Source: Pontibacter fetidus (lineage in GTDB: Bacteria; Bacteroidota; Bacteroidia; Cytophagales; Hymenobacteraceae). From it: a DNA stretch of 64,000 nt. The translations under genes and the position numbers were made by a program. The stretch spans positions 62,001-126,000 of the forward strand of contig NZ_JAAEAA010000003.1 in the NCBI RefSeq assembly GCF_010119545.1, in the 5' to 3' direction. The notes below the pieces were generated by a model. The model did not search any database. It was not told the origin of the DNA and saw nothing but the letters and a program-made list of their open reading frames with translations. Below are positions 1-8,259 of this stretch, in pieces (position 1 is the first letter of the stretch; the number at the start of each line of letters is the position of its first letter).

Positions 1-265
1 GCTCACGCATCATGGCAAGTTCGCCTTCGTTTGCGGCCCTACCTGACTGATTTTCGTAATTGGTCTTCATTTGCTGAAATACCTCATCAAACTCCTGGTA
101 TTCAATTGTTTCACCAGCTATTTCACCAATCTCGTTGGCGTCGTTTCCAAGAAGCCTTGAGTTTGGCCCAAGCAGGTCGCCGCCCACTACAAATATGCCA
201 AGCCCGATGGCAATGGCGCCTACCGCCCAACCAGACTTCTCTCTAATCTTGTTAATTAATGCCAT
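1..265 (-). CDS. PpiD/SurA-type peptidyl-prolyl isomerase, N-terminal part
   Basis: Only the first 88 codons are in the window; the gene continues beyond base 1. The reading starts MALINKIREKSGWAVGAIAI, with a short basic N-terminus followed by one membrane anchor (about residues 12-32) and then the start of a periplasmic domain rich in Glu, Gln and Asn. This start is highly typical of the membrane-anchored PpiD/SurA_N foldases of Bacteroidota, which help outer-membrane proteins fold. The catalytic parvulin domain is not visible, so the family call rests on the N-terminus and on the position beside lptC and a CNNM protein, a common order in this phylum. Confidence 0.8.
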   Translation of the reverse strand, partial: MALINKIREKSGWAVGAIAIGLGIFVVGGDLLGPNSRLLGNDANEIGEIAGETIEYQEFDEVFQQMKTNYENQSGRAANEGELAMMRE

Positions 266-342
266 TATCTATTTAACTTATAAAAAGGATTGTGCAAAAT
301 AAGGTTAATCGCGCTAAAATTCAAAATTTTATGCAATTCTGT

Positions 343-1641
343 TTACTGTTTCGGTTCTGCCTGATAATCTGGAGTTTTTACCAGACGTACTGTGTTAATC
401 CGGTTCTCATCCATAGATAATACAGTAATCCGGAACGGAGGCCGGGACACCACATCGCCGGGGGATGGAATTTCGCCTACCTCCGAAAATATAAAGCCTC
501 CCAGGGTCTCGTAATCGCCTTCCGGCAGGCCCAGTTCATACTTGTCGTTCAGGTAATCAATTTCCAGACGGGCGCTCAGCACATAAATGCCTTTTTCCGG
601 GTATACCTGCTCCAGCGAATCATCCATGTCATATTCGTCCTCAATCTCCCCGAAAATCTCTTCTATCACATCTTCAACCGTAACTATGCCGGCTGTTCCG
701 CCAAACTCATCCAGTATCACGGCCACGCTCCGGTGCTCTGATACAAAGCGTACAAAAAGCTCGCTGGCCAGCATAGTTTCCGGCACCAGGCTTACGGGCG
801 CAAGTATATCGGCAATATGAGCTGGCTGCTTAAACATATCTAACTGGTGGCAATAGCCTATTATGTTGTCGATGTTATCGCGGTAAACCAGTATTTTGGA
901 GTGGCCTGTTTCTATAAAAGTCTTACGCAGCAGTTCTACCGAATCGTCCACTTCTACGGCTTCAATTTCGGTACGGGGCACCATGCACTCGCGCACTTTT
1001 ACCTTTTTAAACTCCAGTGCATTATGGAAAATCTCGGAGTCTACTTCGGGTGCGTTTTGCTGCTCAGGGTGGTACAGGCGGTTTTTGATATAGGCGTTCA
1101 GGTCGGTAAACCCAAAAACTGGCTTCTGGTCCGGAAATTCTATCTTAAAAAGCTTTTCAGCTACTACTTTGCTTAGGCTAACTATAAGATAAACGACCGG
1201 GTACAACAGGTAATAAAACACAAGTATAGGCAACGCCAGTACCTGCAGCATGCGGTTGGGGTTGATAACAAAAAGGCTGCGAGGTAAAAATTCTGCAGTT
1301 AAAAGCACCACTACCGATGCCACCATTACCTGAATCACAACTATAAGCAGGTCGAACTGCAGCTGCTCCGGAAAGATTTGGGACAGCAAGGTATGGATGA
1401 GCCCGGCAATGGCAAACCCATAAAGCACAAGTGCCAGCGTGTTACCGATAAGGGCCGTGCCCATTAGCCGCGAAGGGTGCTGCAGCAAATGCCAGAGTAT
1501 TCGCCCGGATAAGACGCCATTCTTTTCGCTTAGCTCTATCTGCAGCTTATTAGCCGACATAAACGCGATCTCGATGCCTGAAAAGAAAGCAGACAACAGC
1601 AGCCCGATTACTAAAAGTATGATCTGATTGGGTTCTATCAT
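343..1641 (-). CDS. CNNM/CBS-domain membrane protein (hemolysin C/CorC family)
   Basis: A 432-residue protein with an N-terminal DUF21/CNNM membrane domain (about residues 1-150, four hydrophobic stretches), a tandem CBS pair (about 205-335, including the motif VAVILDEFGGTAGIVTVEDV) and a C-terminal CorC_HlyC domain. Relatives are linked to divalent cation (Mg/Co) efflux, and a paralogue, GldE, is linked to gliding; this copy is not next to other gld genes, so no symbol is given. It lies downstream of the 57-residue protein at 1660-1833 and LptC, in one probable transcription unit leading into the PpiD-like gene. Confidence 0.88.
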   Translation of the reverse strand: MIEPNQIILLVIGLLLSAFFSGIEIAFMSANKLQIELSEKNGVLSGRILWHLLQHPSRLMGTALIGNTLALVLYGFAIAGLIHTLLSQIFPEQLQFDLLIVVIQVMVASVVVLLTAEFLPRSLFVINPNRMLQVLALPILVFYYLLYPVVYLIVSLSKVVAEKLFKIEFPDQKPVFGFTDLNAYIKNRLYHPEQQNAPEVDSEIFHNALEFKKVKVRECMVPRTEIEAVEVDDSVELLRKTFIETGHSKILVYRDNIDNIIGYCHQLDMFKQPAHIADILAPVSLVPETMLASELFVRFVSEHRSVAVILDEFGGTAGIVTVEDVIEEIFGEIEDEYDMDDSLEQVYPEKGIYVLSARLEIDYLNDKYELGLPEGDYETLGGFIFSEVGEIPSPGDVVSRPPFRITVLSMDENRINTVRLVKTPDYQAEPKQ

Positions 1642-1659
1642 TTTATATCAATCCTGGCT

Positions 1660-1833
1660 TCAGGACTTCAGATTCTTTTTGCGATGCCTGTAAACTATAA
1701 AAAGCACCAGCGCGATCATGAATATCCAGTAGTTTCCGGCAATATCCTTATCTTCTATACTGCGGTGTATGCCTATAACAATGGTCACGAAAGCCAGTGA
1801 TAATAAAATGGTATTCAAAAGTTTTTGGTTCAT
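1660..1833 (-). CDS. Small membrane protein, 57 residues, unknown function
   Basis: A short gene between lptC and the CNNM gene. It starts MNQKLLNTILLSLAFVTIVI and ends in a basic tail (YRHRKKNLKS). Two hydrophobic segments (about residues 6-22 and 34-48) suggest a small inner-membrane hairpin protein. Its ATG overlaps the TAA stop of lptC (TAATG), which suggests translational coupling, and 18 bases separate its stop from the next start. I do not recognise a family. The coupling, composition and position argue for a real gene. Confidence 0.72.
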   Translation of the reverse strand: MNQKLLNTILLSLAFVTIVIGIHRSIEDKDIAGNYWIFMIALVLFIVYRHRKKNLKS

Positions 1834-2372
1834 TACTCTTCCAGGTCAAATGCACCTGTTATTTTCTGTATGGTATAGTTCTCGAAATTCTGGTCGGAGC
1901 GCAGGCCTTGCCCGGTAACCACGCGGTTAGGGGTCGTGATCTTTACAAACTTATCGGTATAGATCTTGCGGCGGCGCCTGTCCCAGTATAGTTCCTCGGT
2001 TTCCAGTTTCTCGCCTTTTGCAATGTTATGCACTTGTACATCGCCCCGGGCATAGTATATTTCGCGGCCTTTGTCCTGCTTGCCATAGTTGGCGCGCATA
2101 GTTGAGGTAACCTGGCCAGCCTGCTGAAAGAACTCTACATAAAACCCTTTCGGAAACACGCCATCGCCATCCTGAAACTCCTGTTGCACGGGTGCTTTCA
2201 GGCGTATCATTAGCTTAGCCGAATCGCTGTAAAGTGTAAATACATCTTTGTTCTCGATTACGGGCCCAGTATACTTTACTTCCTTGTCGGGGTCTTTCAG
2301 TTCCTGCTGGCAGCCAAACCCAACTATAGCTATAGTTGCCAGCAACATATGTACCCACGCTTTTATCTTCAT
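1833..2372 (-). CDS. lptC: LPS export ABC transporter periplasmic protein LptC
   Basis: A protein of about 179 residues with a lipoprotein-type signal (MKIKAWVHMLLATIAIVGFG followed by Cys) and an LptC/OstA-like beta-jellyroll. The repeated strand patterns (ARGDVQVHN, YWDRRRRKIYTDKFVKI, VVTGQGLRSDQNF) are characteristic of LptC and LptA. LptC receives lipopolysaccharide from LptBFG in the inner membrane and passes it to LptA. The open frame extends 17 codons further upstream (to 2423), but the signal peptide starts at the Met at 2372, preceded by CCGGAG, so that start is preferred. In this phylum LptC is often a predicted lipoprotein, as here. Confidence 0.85.
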   Translation of the reverse strand: MKIKAWVHMLLATIAIVGFGCQQELKDPDKEVKYTGPVIENKDVFTLYSDSAKLMIRLKAPVQQEFQDGDGVFPKGFYVEFFQQAGQVTSTMRANYGKQDKGREIYYARGDVQVHNIAKGEKLETEELYWDRRRRKIYTDKFVKITTPNRVVTGQGLRSDQNFENYTIQKITGAFDLEE

Positions 2373-2455
2373 CTCCGGAAATATGGTTTCTGTGAATTTA
2401 GCAATTTTTATGTGATTGTGCATACCCCTTGTTTACGTAAGCCTATAATACAAGA

Positions 2456-2477
2456 AAGGCCGCTTTACAACGGCCTT
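2456..2477 (-). terminator. Hairpin downstream of the outer-membrane protein gene
   Basis: AAGGCCG (2456-2462) pairs with CGGCCTT (2471-2477) across an 8-base loop. It lies 28 bases past the stop of the gene ending at 2505. The T-run is weak, so it is a moderate terminator candidate. Confidence 0.5.
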
Positions 2478-2504
2478 CTCTGTTATAGCTATACTATAAA
2501 ATGC

Positions 2505-3791
2505 TTACTCCAGCCTGCGCTTTATAAACCAGCGGCTGTTTACGGTTACCCCAACACTAAACTGGAAATATTTTTCCTGCACCAGGCCATTATCGGTTGT
2601 GCCACGCAAACCATAGCCAAAGGCAGTGTTAAGCTGGTACATATCGTAAATGGTAGAGCGCCCAAATGGCAACGTAGCACCTATCGTTATACCTTTGTCT
2701 TTTATTTGTTCGTTGTTAAACTCGTATGGTGTATTGCCATAGTATAAACCGGCACGATACGTTATGCGCTCAAAATAATTGCCCACCGAATTTGCATCCG
2801 GAGTATATTCTGCACCTACACTTGCGCGGTAGCTGTCAACCAGTTCCTGCTCGTCGGTAAAGTTTTTAAAGCCCGACCATTTTTGGGTGTAATAATCGGC
2901 AGCAAAAGTCAGGTTAGAGCCATTGTCTATACTAATGCCGGCACTAAAGCTGGATGGTATATTTACATCGCCTTTTGCATCAACGGCATACAGGCTATCC
3001 TCTATTACCTGCCCAAAAGCGCTGCGGCGTTCAAAACCACCATTGCGTTCTGCATTCAGATCAGTTTTAAAGGTGTATACCGCACCGGCACTTACAAATA
3101 ACTTATCAGCAAATTTCTTACGGTAGTTGGCACCAGCCCTGAAAAGCAGGTCGTTGTATCTTGTTTTCTCGCTATACACTACCTGCTCTGTAAAAGAGTT
3201 AGGTATTTCGGTATCGTTAATAGAGGTGGCAGACTCTTTTGTGATGCGGCCAAATAGGTAAGATGCGCTTGCACCTATCGTTAGGCCAGAAGTTATTTTT
3301 ACGCCGTGCCCAAAGTATAGCTCTGAAATGCTGCCTTCGCCTTTGTAAGCTTCTGTTGCTGTTGCCTGCGGGTTTAGACGGGACGTAGTTGTTACATCAT
3401 ACGACACATCGGAGTACGGGCGCAGGCTAAGGGCCGAGGTCCAGAATTTTGCTATAGGCACCGAAAGGGAAACCGTGGAGAGGTTTGCCGTACCATTGGT
3501 CTGCGATTTTGTAGCGTTTTGCAGCGTTTTTATCTGTCCGCCAACTCCTATTTCAAAAGCTGTAAGGCTGTTGTAATACAGCAACGATGGGTTTGCTGTA
3601 TTTATCTGGTAGCTGTTACCCGCTGCTATACCTGTGCTGGCCATACCTGCATTCCGGATATTGCCTGTGTTATAGTTGTACTCGCCTAAGCCGTAGCGTG
3701 AATATGGAGCATTGCCTATCGTCTGTGCCTGTGCCCCATACGAAAAGCAAAGTACAGCAGCGCAAACCAGGGCGCGAAGTGTTTTATACAT
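2505..3791 (-). CDS. Outer-membrane beta-barrel protein, function unknown
   Basis: A 428-residue protein with a signal peptide (MYKTLRALVCAAVLCFSYGAQAQ) followed by alternating amphipathic strands rich in Gly, Tyr, Asn and Ser, ending in VNSRWFIKRRLE. The start of the mature chain (NAPYSRYGLGE) is a common feature of Bacteroidota barrel proteins distantly like the FadL/OmpP1 group. Its start overlaps the end of coaX by 8 bases, so the two are probably translated together. The substrate cannot be read from the sequence. Confidence 0.72.
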   Translation of the reverse strand: MYKTLRALVCAAVLCFSYGAQAQTIGNAPYSRYGLGEYNYNTGNIRNAGMASTGIAAGNSYQINTANPSLLYYNSLTAFEIGVGGQIKTLQNATKSQTNGTANLSTVSLSVPIAKFWTSALSLRPYSDVSYDVTTTSRLNPQATATEAYKGEGSISELYFGHGVKITSGLTIGASASYLFGRITKESATSINDTEIPNSFTEQVVYSEKTRYNDLLFRAGANYRKKFADKLFVSAGAVYTFKTDLNAERNGGFERRSAFGQVIEDSLYAVDAKGDVNIPSSFSAGISIDNGSNLTFAADYYTQKWSGFKNFTDEQELVDSYRASVGAEYTPDANSVGNYFERITYRAGLYYGNTPYEFNNEQIKDKGITIGATLPFGRSTIYDMYQLNTAFGYGLRGTTDNGLVQEKYFQFSVGVTVNSRWFIKRRLE

Positions 3792-4503
3792 TATACGTCA
3801 AAATTCTGTGAAGCCCGATCAAGACTAATTCAGGAATTACAAAGATGCGTCCTTTTAAGTTACTTTCAAAAAATCCTGCGTCGCCACCGCAAAGTATAAC
3901 CACCAAATCCGGCGCCTTTTCAGAATATAATTGTATAAGTCCGTTCAGTTCTGCTACAGTGCCCGCTAAAACACCACTCAAAATAGATTCTTCTGTAGTC
4001 TGGCCGGTAAGTGGAAATTTATCAGGAATTTGGTCTATTAACGGCAGCCTTTGGGTAAAAGTATGCAGCGCTTTAAATTTCATGCGCAGGCCCGGTGCAA
4101 TGCCACCGCCCATATAACTTCCGTCTGCAGTTATAAACTCGTGTGTTAAAGCTGTGCCAGCATCAAATACCAGGCAATGCTTTCCCGGGAAAAAATAATG
4201 TGCCCCTACTGCTGCTGCAATCCTATCAGCGCCCAGCGTTTGCGGGTTTTTATAGTTGTTTAAAACAGGCAAGGCTGTCTGCGCCGATAACATGATGGTG
4301 TTACCGGTTACAGACAGCCTTGTAGTATAGTTTGTAGCATCAGCGGCTACGCTGGCAACTATGGCATCTTCAAAAGTATGGTTAGTTATCTCTGCCGGGA
4401 TGTTTTCCAATCCCTGGAAATAGCCCTGTTTGATAAGGTTACTTCCTTCGAAGATGCCATACTTGGTGCCTGTGTTGCCTACGTCTACCGCAATGCGCTG
4501 CAT
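3784..4503 (-). CDS. coaX: Type III pantothenate kinase
   Basis: A 239-residue protein that phosphorylates pantothenate with ATP in the first step of coenzyme A synthesis. Family motifs are visible: the N-terminal phosphate loop DVGNTGTKYGIF (from residue 6), LGADRIAAAVGA in the middle, then VFDAGTALTHEFI and GGGIAPGLRMKFKALHTFT with the catalytic-region Asp. Length is normal for CoaX. It begins 5 bases after the end of the pseudouridine synthase gene and overlaps the following barrel gene. Confidence 0.93.
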   Translation of the reverse strand: MQRIAVDVGNTGTKYGIFEGSNLIKQGYFQGLENIPAEITNHTFEDAIVASVAADATNYTTRLSVTGNTIMLSAQTALPVLNNYKNPQTLGADRIAAAVGAHYFFPGKHCLVFDAGTALTHEFITADGSYMGGGIAPGLRMKFKALHTFTQRLPLIDQIPDKFPLTGQTTEESILSGVLAGTVAELNGLIQLYSEKAPDLVVILCGGDAGFFESNLKGRIFVIPELVLIGLHRILTYNV

Positions 4504-4508
4504 AATTC

Positions 4509-6257
4509 TTACATAAAGTATTTCAGACGGATAAGCTCTTTCTCAGAAAGATAGCGCCAGTTGCCGCGCGGCAGGTCTTTTTTGGTTAAACCCGCATACT
4601 GCACTCTGTCCAGCGTTACTACTTCGTAGCCCAGGTGTTCGAATATACGACGTACAATGCGGTTGCGGCCAATGTGTATCTCCAGACCCAGGAACTTTCC
4701 AGTATCACCGATCAAAGCCACATCATCCACTTCTGCTTTGCCATCTTCTAATTCCAAACCTTCCGCTACTTTCAGGAAGTCTTCTTTTGTAATTGGCTTA
4801 TCCAGTTCTACCTGGTAAATCTTTTTCACGCCGTTTGATGGGTGTGTCAGTTTCTGAGCCAGTTCGCCATCGTTCGTGAAAAGTAACAAGCCAGTTGTGT
4901 TTCTATCCAGTCGGCCAACCGGGAAAATGCGTTCTTTCGATGCTTTCTCTACCAGGGTCATTACTGTTTTGCGGCCTTCCGGGTCGTCTGTGGTTGTCAG
5001 GAAATCTTTTGGCTTGTTAAGCAGTACATACACCAGTTTCTCGCGGTTCAGCAGCTTTTTGCCATACTGCACTGTGTCTTCCGGACGAACTTTAAAGCCC
5101 ATTTCGGTTACCACTTCACCATTCACTTTAATTTCACCAGACTCGATCAGGGTATCGGCTTCGCGACGGGAACACACACCTGCGTTGGCGATATAACGGT
5201 TCAAACGGATTGTTCCGTCATCTTCGCCTTCCTCCTTGCGGTTGCTTTTCTTGATGCGCGGGTTATTCTCGTAATGCTTGGTGTTGTAAGTAGGCGTTTC
5301 CGGATCACCGAAGTCCTCACGGTTAGAGTAGCTGGTTCTGCGGTCTTTGTTGCCAAACTTTGAATTACGATCTGATTTGAAAGGCTTTCTGTCGGAGTTA
5401 AAGCTACGCTCGCCACCTCTTGCAGGTCTGTCTTCGCGGTTACCGTTTCTGTCAGAGTCGAATGAACGGCGCTCTCTGCCTTCGTTTCTGTCTGAACTAT
5501 AGTTACGGCGCTCGCCTCTTTCTTCACGGTTAAATGATTTTCTTTCACCACGGTCAGTATTAAATGAGCGACGTTCGCCTCTGTCTTCACCACCTCTTCT
5601 TTCATCGCGTCTGTCGCTGTTGAAAGAGCGGCGCTCTCCGCCTTCACGCTTGTCGCCAAACGATCTGCGTTCTCCACCTTCTCTCCTATCGCCGTAAGGC
5701 TTACGCTCACTACGGTCCGAATCAAAAGAGCGACGTTCACCACCTTCTCTTCTATCTGAATTAAAGGTGCGTTTTTCGCCTTCTTCGCGTCTTGGGGCAA
5801 AGCTACGGCGCTCACCTCCTTCTTCGGATGAACGACGATCGGCCCTGTTAGGACGGTCAGCGTTAAATCTTCTTTCACCACCCTCACGACGGTCGTTGCC
5901 AAAAGAGCGGCGTTCGCCACCTCTGTTGTCATCGCGTCTGTCTGAGTTAAATGTTCTGCGCTCGCCGCCTTCGCGTCGGTCGTCTCTGCGGTCAGAGCTA
6001 TAGTTGCGTCTTTCGCTGCCTTCACGACGGTCACCGAACGATCTGCGTTCTCCACCTTCTTTGCGGTCGCCGTAAGGTTTGCGCTCTCCACGGTCAGAGC
6101 CGAATGAACGGCGTTCGCCACCTTCGTTTTTATCTCTTCTGTTAAAGATTTTCTTCTCGCCGCGGTCGTTGTTTGGTCTGTCAGAATAATTTCTGCCAGT
6201 ATCTCTGCGTCCTGCTCCGTCGTTGTCGCGCGCAGGTCTTTCGTTATCTCTTGCCAT
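4509..6257 (-). CDS. RluB/RsuA-family rRNA pseudouridine synthase with long Arg/Gly-rich N-terminus
   Basis: A 582-residue protein. The C-terminal part is a normal RsuA/RluB-type enzyme: an S4 RNA-binding domain (about residues 348-395, IRLNRYIANAGVCSRREA), the catalytic motif GRLDRNTTGLL with Asp near residue 451, and the RNRIVRRIFEHLGYEV motif. It should convert a uridine of ribosomal RNA to pseudouridine. The first 320 residues are a low-complexity region of imperfect repeats of the type RREGGERRSF(G/N)DR, strongly charged and probably disordered. Such extensions occur in this enzyme in Bacteroidota, but this one is longer than the enzyme itself. It follows scpB and precedes coaX. Confidence 0.9.
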   Translation of the reverse strand: MARDNERPARDNDGAGRRDTGRNYSDRPNNDRGEKKIFNRRDKNEGGERRSFGSDRGERKPYGDRKEGGERRSFGDRREGSERRNYSSDRRDDRREGGERRTFNSDRRDDNRGGERRSFGNDRREGGERRFNADRPNRADRRSSEEGGERRSFAPRREEGEKRTFNSDRREGGERRSFDSDRSERKPYGDRREGGERRSFGDKREGGERRSFNSDRRDERRGGEDRGERRSFNTDRGERKSFNREERGERRNYSSDRNEGRERRSFDSDRNGNREDRPARGGERSFNSDRKPFKSDRNSKFGNKDRRTSYSNREDFGDPETPTYNTKHYENNPRIKKSNRKEEGEDDGTIRLNRYIANAGVCSRREADTLIESGEIKVNGEVVTEMGFKVRPEDTVQYGKKLLNREKLVYVLLNKPKDFLTTTDDPEGRKTVMTLVEKASKERIFPVGRLDRNTTGLLLFTNDGELAQKLTHPSNGVKKIYQVELDKPITKEDFLKVAEGLELEDGKAEVDDVALIGDTGKFLGLEIHIGRNRIVRRIFEHLGYEVVTLDRVQYAGLTKKDLPRGNWRYLSEKELIRLKYFM

Positions 6258-6341
6258 TGTTATTGTGTTACTCGATGCAGTATCGCTACTGTACCTTTAT
6301 GTGCAGTATAATTGAATTTGTATTACTCTTGTGTGGGTTCG

Positions 6342-6902
6342 CTAATCTGCAATTTCGCCAATTACGTTTTCTTCGGTAGCGAAATCTTTTAGCTGTGGGA
6401 GGTCTTTAATGTGGTTGATACCGAAGTAGTCCATAAACTTCTGCGAAGTACCGTAAAGTACCGGCCTTCCTATAGTATCTGCTTTTCCTTTAATTTCGAT
6501 CAGCTCTTTTTCCAGCAGTTTCTGGACGGCATAATCGCAGCCTACGCCACGTATCTGCTCCATTGCCGAACGGGTTATAGGTTGTTTGTAGGCAATAATT
6601 GCCAGCGTCTCGAGTGCAGACGCTGACAATTTTTTCTTTGATTTCTGTTTCAGGTAAACACTTACCGTATCCTGGTACTCTGGTTTGGTAAGGAACTGGT
6701 AACCGCCCCCGATCGCGTAGATCTGGAAGGCAAAACCGGTCTCGTTCAGCTGTTCATTTATAGCCTCAATACTTTCGAGCACATCACCAACAGCAATTTC
6801 CATTTGCAGCGCCTCCGTAAGGCAACGCTGAATTTCCTCTATGCTGATAGGGGATTGCGCACAGAAAACCAGTGCTTGTATATGATGCTGTAAGATATTC
6901 AA
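6342..6902 (-). CDS. scpB: Segregation and condensation protein B
   Basis: A 186-residue protein of two winged-helix domains. The family motif LSASALETLAIIAYKQPITR and the following IRGVGCDYAVQKLLEKELIEIKG are clear. ScpB, with ScpA, forms the kleisin complex that loads and drives SMC in chromosome segregation. scpA and smc are not in the window. It lies 12 bases after the DksA-like gene and upstream of the pseudouridine synthase gene; scpB next to rluB is a very common order in bacteria. Confidence 0.93.
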   Translation of the reverse strand: MNILQHHIQALVFCAQSPISIEEIQRCLTEALQMEIAVGDVLESIEAINEQLNETGFAFQIYAIGGGYQFLTKPEYQDTVSVYLKQKSKKKLSASALETLAIIAYKQPITRSAMEQIRGVGCDYAVQKLLEKELIEIKGKADTIGRPVLYGTSQKFMDYFGINHIKDLPQLKDFATEENVIGEIAD

Positions 6903-6914
6903 GAAGTAAAAGTT

Positions 6915-7304
6915 CTAGTCGTTACGCTGTAGTTTAGCTTCGATAGTATGTTGTGTGTGCGGCACGGCGCGCAGTCTCTCTTTCGGGATAAGCTTGCCAG
7001 TAACGATACAAACGCCGTAAGTACCGTTTTTAATACGGATAAGCGCATTCTCCAACTGCTGGATAAACTTCATCTGGCGGGATGCCAACTGGTTTAAGCT
7101 TTCCTTTTCGGCCGTATCAGCACCATCTTCCAATACTTTTGTAGGCGATGCGGTGTTATCTGTACCGGTATCGTTGCGGCGGCTAAGGGTTTCTTTTATA
7201 AAAGTTACCTCTTTTTTCGCGTTCGTCAGCTTCTCAAGGATGATGTTTTCGAATTCCTGTAGGTCTTCTTTCGAGTAGCGCTGTTTTTCTTCGTTCGTAT
7301 TCAT
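6915..7304 (-). CDS. TraR/DksA-family regulator without the full zinc-finger cysteines
   Basis: A 129-residue protein with an N-terminal coiled-coil (about residues 8-45) and a C-terminal remnant of the DksA zinc finger. Where classical DksA has CxxC...CxxC, this reads YGVCIVTGKLIPKERLRAVP with a single Cys and no second pair, so it probably cannot bind zinc in the usual way. DksA-like proteins enter the secondary channel of RNA polymerase and alter initiation with ppGpp. Loss of the cysteines is common in Bacteroidota homologues. It is the first gene of the unit running into scpB. Confidence 0.85.
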   Translation of the reverse strand: MNTNEEKQRYSKEDLQEFENIILEKLTNAKKEVTFIKETLSRRNDTGTDNTASPTKVLEDGADTAEKESLNQLASRQMKFIQQLENALIRIKNGTYGVCIVTGKLIPKERLRAVPHTQHTIEAKLQRND

Positions 7305-7598
7305 CGTATCGTATAAATATACTTGCTTGGGGTTCGTTTTTATAGTTGCTCTTTACTCGCCAAGTAAGCTTATAGTATAAAGCATATTTTAGTAAAATTC
7401 GTGCAAAAATAGTAGTATTATTTATTCTTTACTACCTATCCTCTCTTATTTAATGTTTTTTTAATGCACATTATCAGCGGCTTCCATTAAAATTGCACGC
7501 TTTTTAAGTATAAATACGGAGCGCATTAATGTTTAAACCTTAACTACAAAAACCGCTCCATAGCTGCACCGCAACCTTAAGGCGGGCTGCAACTATAG

Positions 7599-8075
7599 TT
7601 AGAAGCTTAGCATATGGATAACGGCTGCCGCAGCCTCTACTCCTTTGTTGCCGTGTTTGCCACCAGCTCTGTCCAGTGCCTGCTCCAGGTTATTGGTCGT
7701 TACCAGGCCAAAAGCTACCGGCTTGTTATACTTCAGCGATACATTGGTTAGTCCGTTTGCCACTGCGTGGTTAATGTAATCGTCGTGCTTGGTATCTCCT
7801 TTAATTACCACACCTATACAGATTACGGCATCAATCTCTTCGTGCTGCGCTAAAAACTGGGCCCCTAAGGTAAGCTCGAAACTGCCTGGCACGGTGTTGC
7901 GGAAGATGTTCTCTTTCTGAGCGCCATGCTTCAACAGTGTTTCGATAGCGCCATTGCTCAGGGCATCGGTAATGTCTTTGTGCCACTCGGCCACTACGAT
8001 GCCGAATTTCTTATCAGACATATCCGCAAAAGTAGCGGTGTTGTACTCGTTCAGATTTTTTAAAGCTGTTGCCAT
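7599..8075 (-). CDS. ribH: 6,7-dimethyl-8-ribityllumazine synthase
   Basis: A 158-residue protein that condenses the pyrimidine and butanone-phosphate precursors to lumazine in riboflavin synthesis. Motifs seen are IVVAEWHKDIT, the substrate loop VPGSFELTLGAQFLA and CIGVVIKGDTKHDDYI with the conserved KGDT and His. The C-terminal NLEQALDRAGGKHGNKG is also typical. Length fits the family. No other rib gene is near. The gene ends inside a TTA-AACTATAGTT junction: the motif copy at 7591-7600 touches its stop codon. Confidence 0.95.
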   Translation of the reverse strand: MATALKNLNEYNTATFADMSDKKFGIVVAEWHKDITDALSNGAIETLLKHGAQKENIFRNTVPGSFELTLGAQFLAQHEEIDAVICIGVVIKGDTKHDDYINHAVANGLTNVSLKYNKPVAFGLVTTNNLEQALDRAGGKHGNKGVEAAAAVIHMLSF

Positions 8076-8148
8076 CTTTAATTTCGTTGTTCGTTACTCG
8101 TTATTCGTTGACCGGTTTTTCAGTTCCGATAATTTCTGCTTCTTCTAC

Positions 8149-8175
8149 AACTATAGTTTATAGTAAACTATAGTT
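8149..8175. repeat. Paired AACTATAGTT palindromes
   Basis: Two exact copies of the palindrome AACTATAGTT (8149-8158 and 8166-8175) separated by 7 bases, in the spacer upstream of ribH. This is the densest exact pair of a motif found throughout the window; other exact copies begin at 7591, 11944, 13994, 14462, 17828, 22050, 24314, 30387, 36776, 37152, 38580, 42563, 54961, 56564, 57290 and 63950, and near copies (CTATAGTT) are far more numerous. Confidence 0.85.
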
Positions 8176-8195
8176 TGAGGTCGGCTTAAAAACAG

Positions 8196-8232
8196 AAGCG
8201 CTTTTGCCTTATAAGTAAAGACAAAAGCGCTT
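8196..8232 (-). terminator. Rho-independent terminator of the TPR protein gene
   Basis: AAGCGCTTTTG (8196-8206) and CAAAAGCGCTT (8222-8232) form a perfect 11-base stem with a 15-base loop. It lies 28 bases past the stop of the minus-strand gene ending at 8260, with Ts on both sides. Confidence 0.75.
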
Positions 8233-8259
8233 TTATAGTTTATACTCGGGCGTTACCGA

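Noticed and set aside
5201..6121. A 306-codon open frame on the minus strand inside the pseudouridine synthase gene.
   Set aside because: It is another frame of the Arg/Gly repeat region, kept open by the regular repeats; it is Ala/Thr/Val-rich without any domain.
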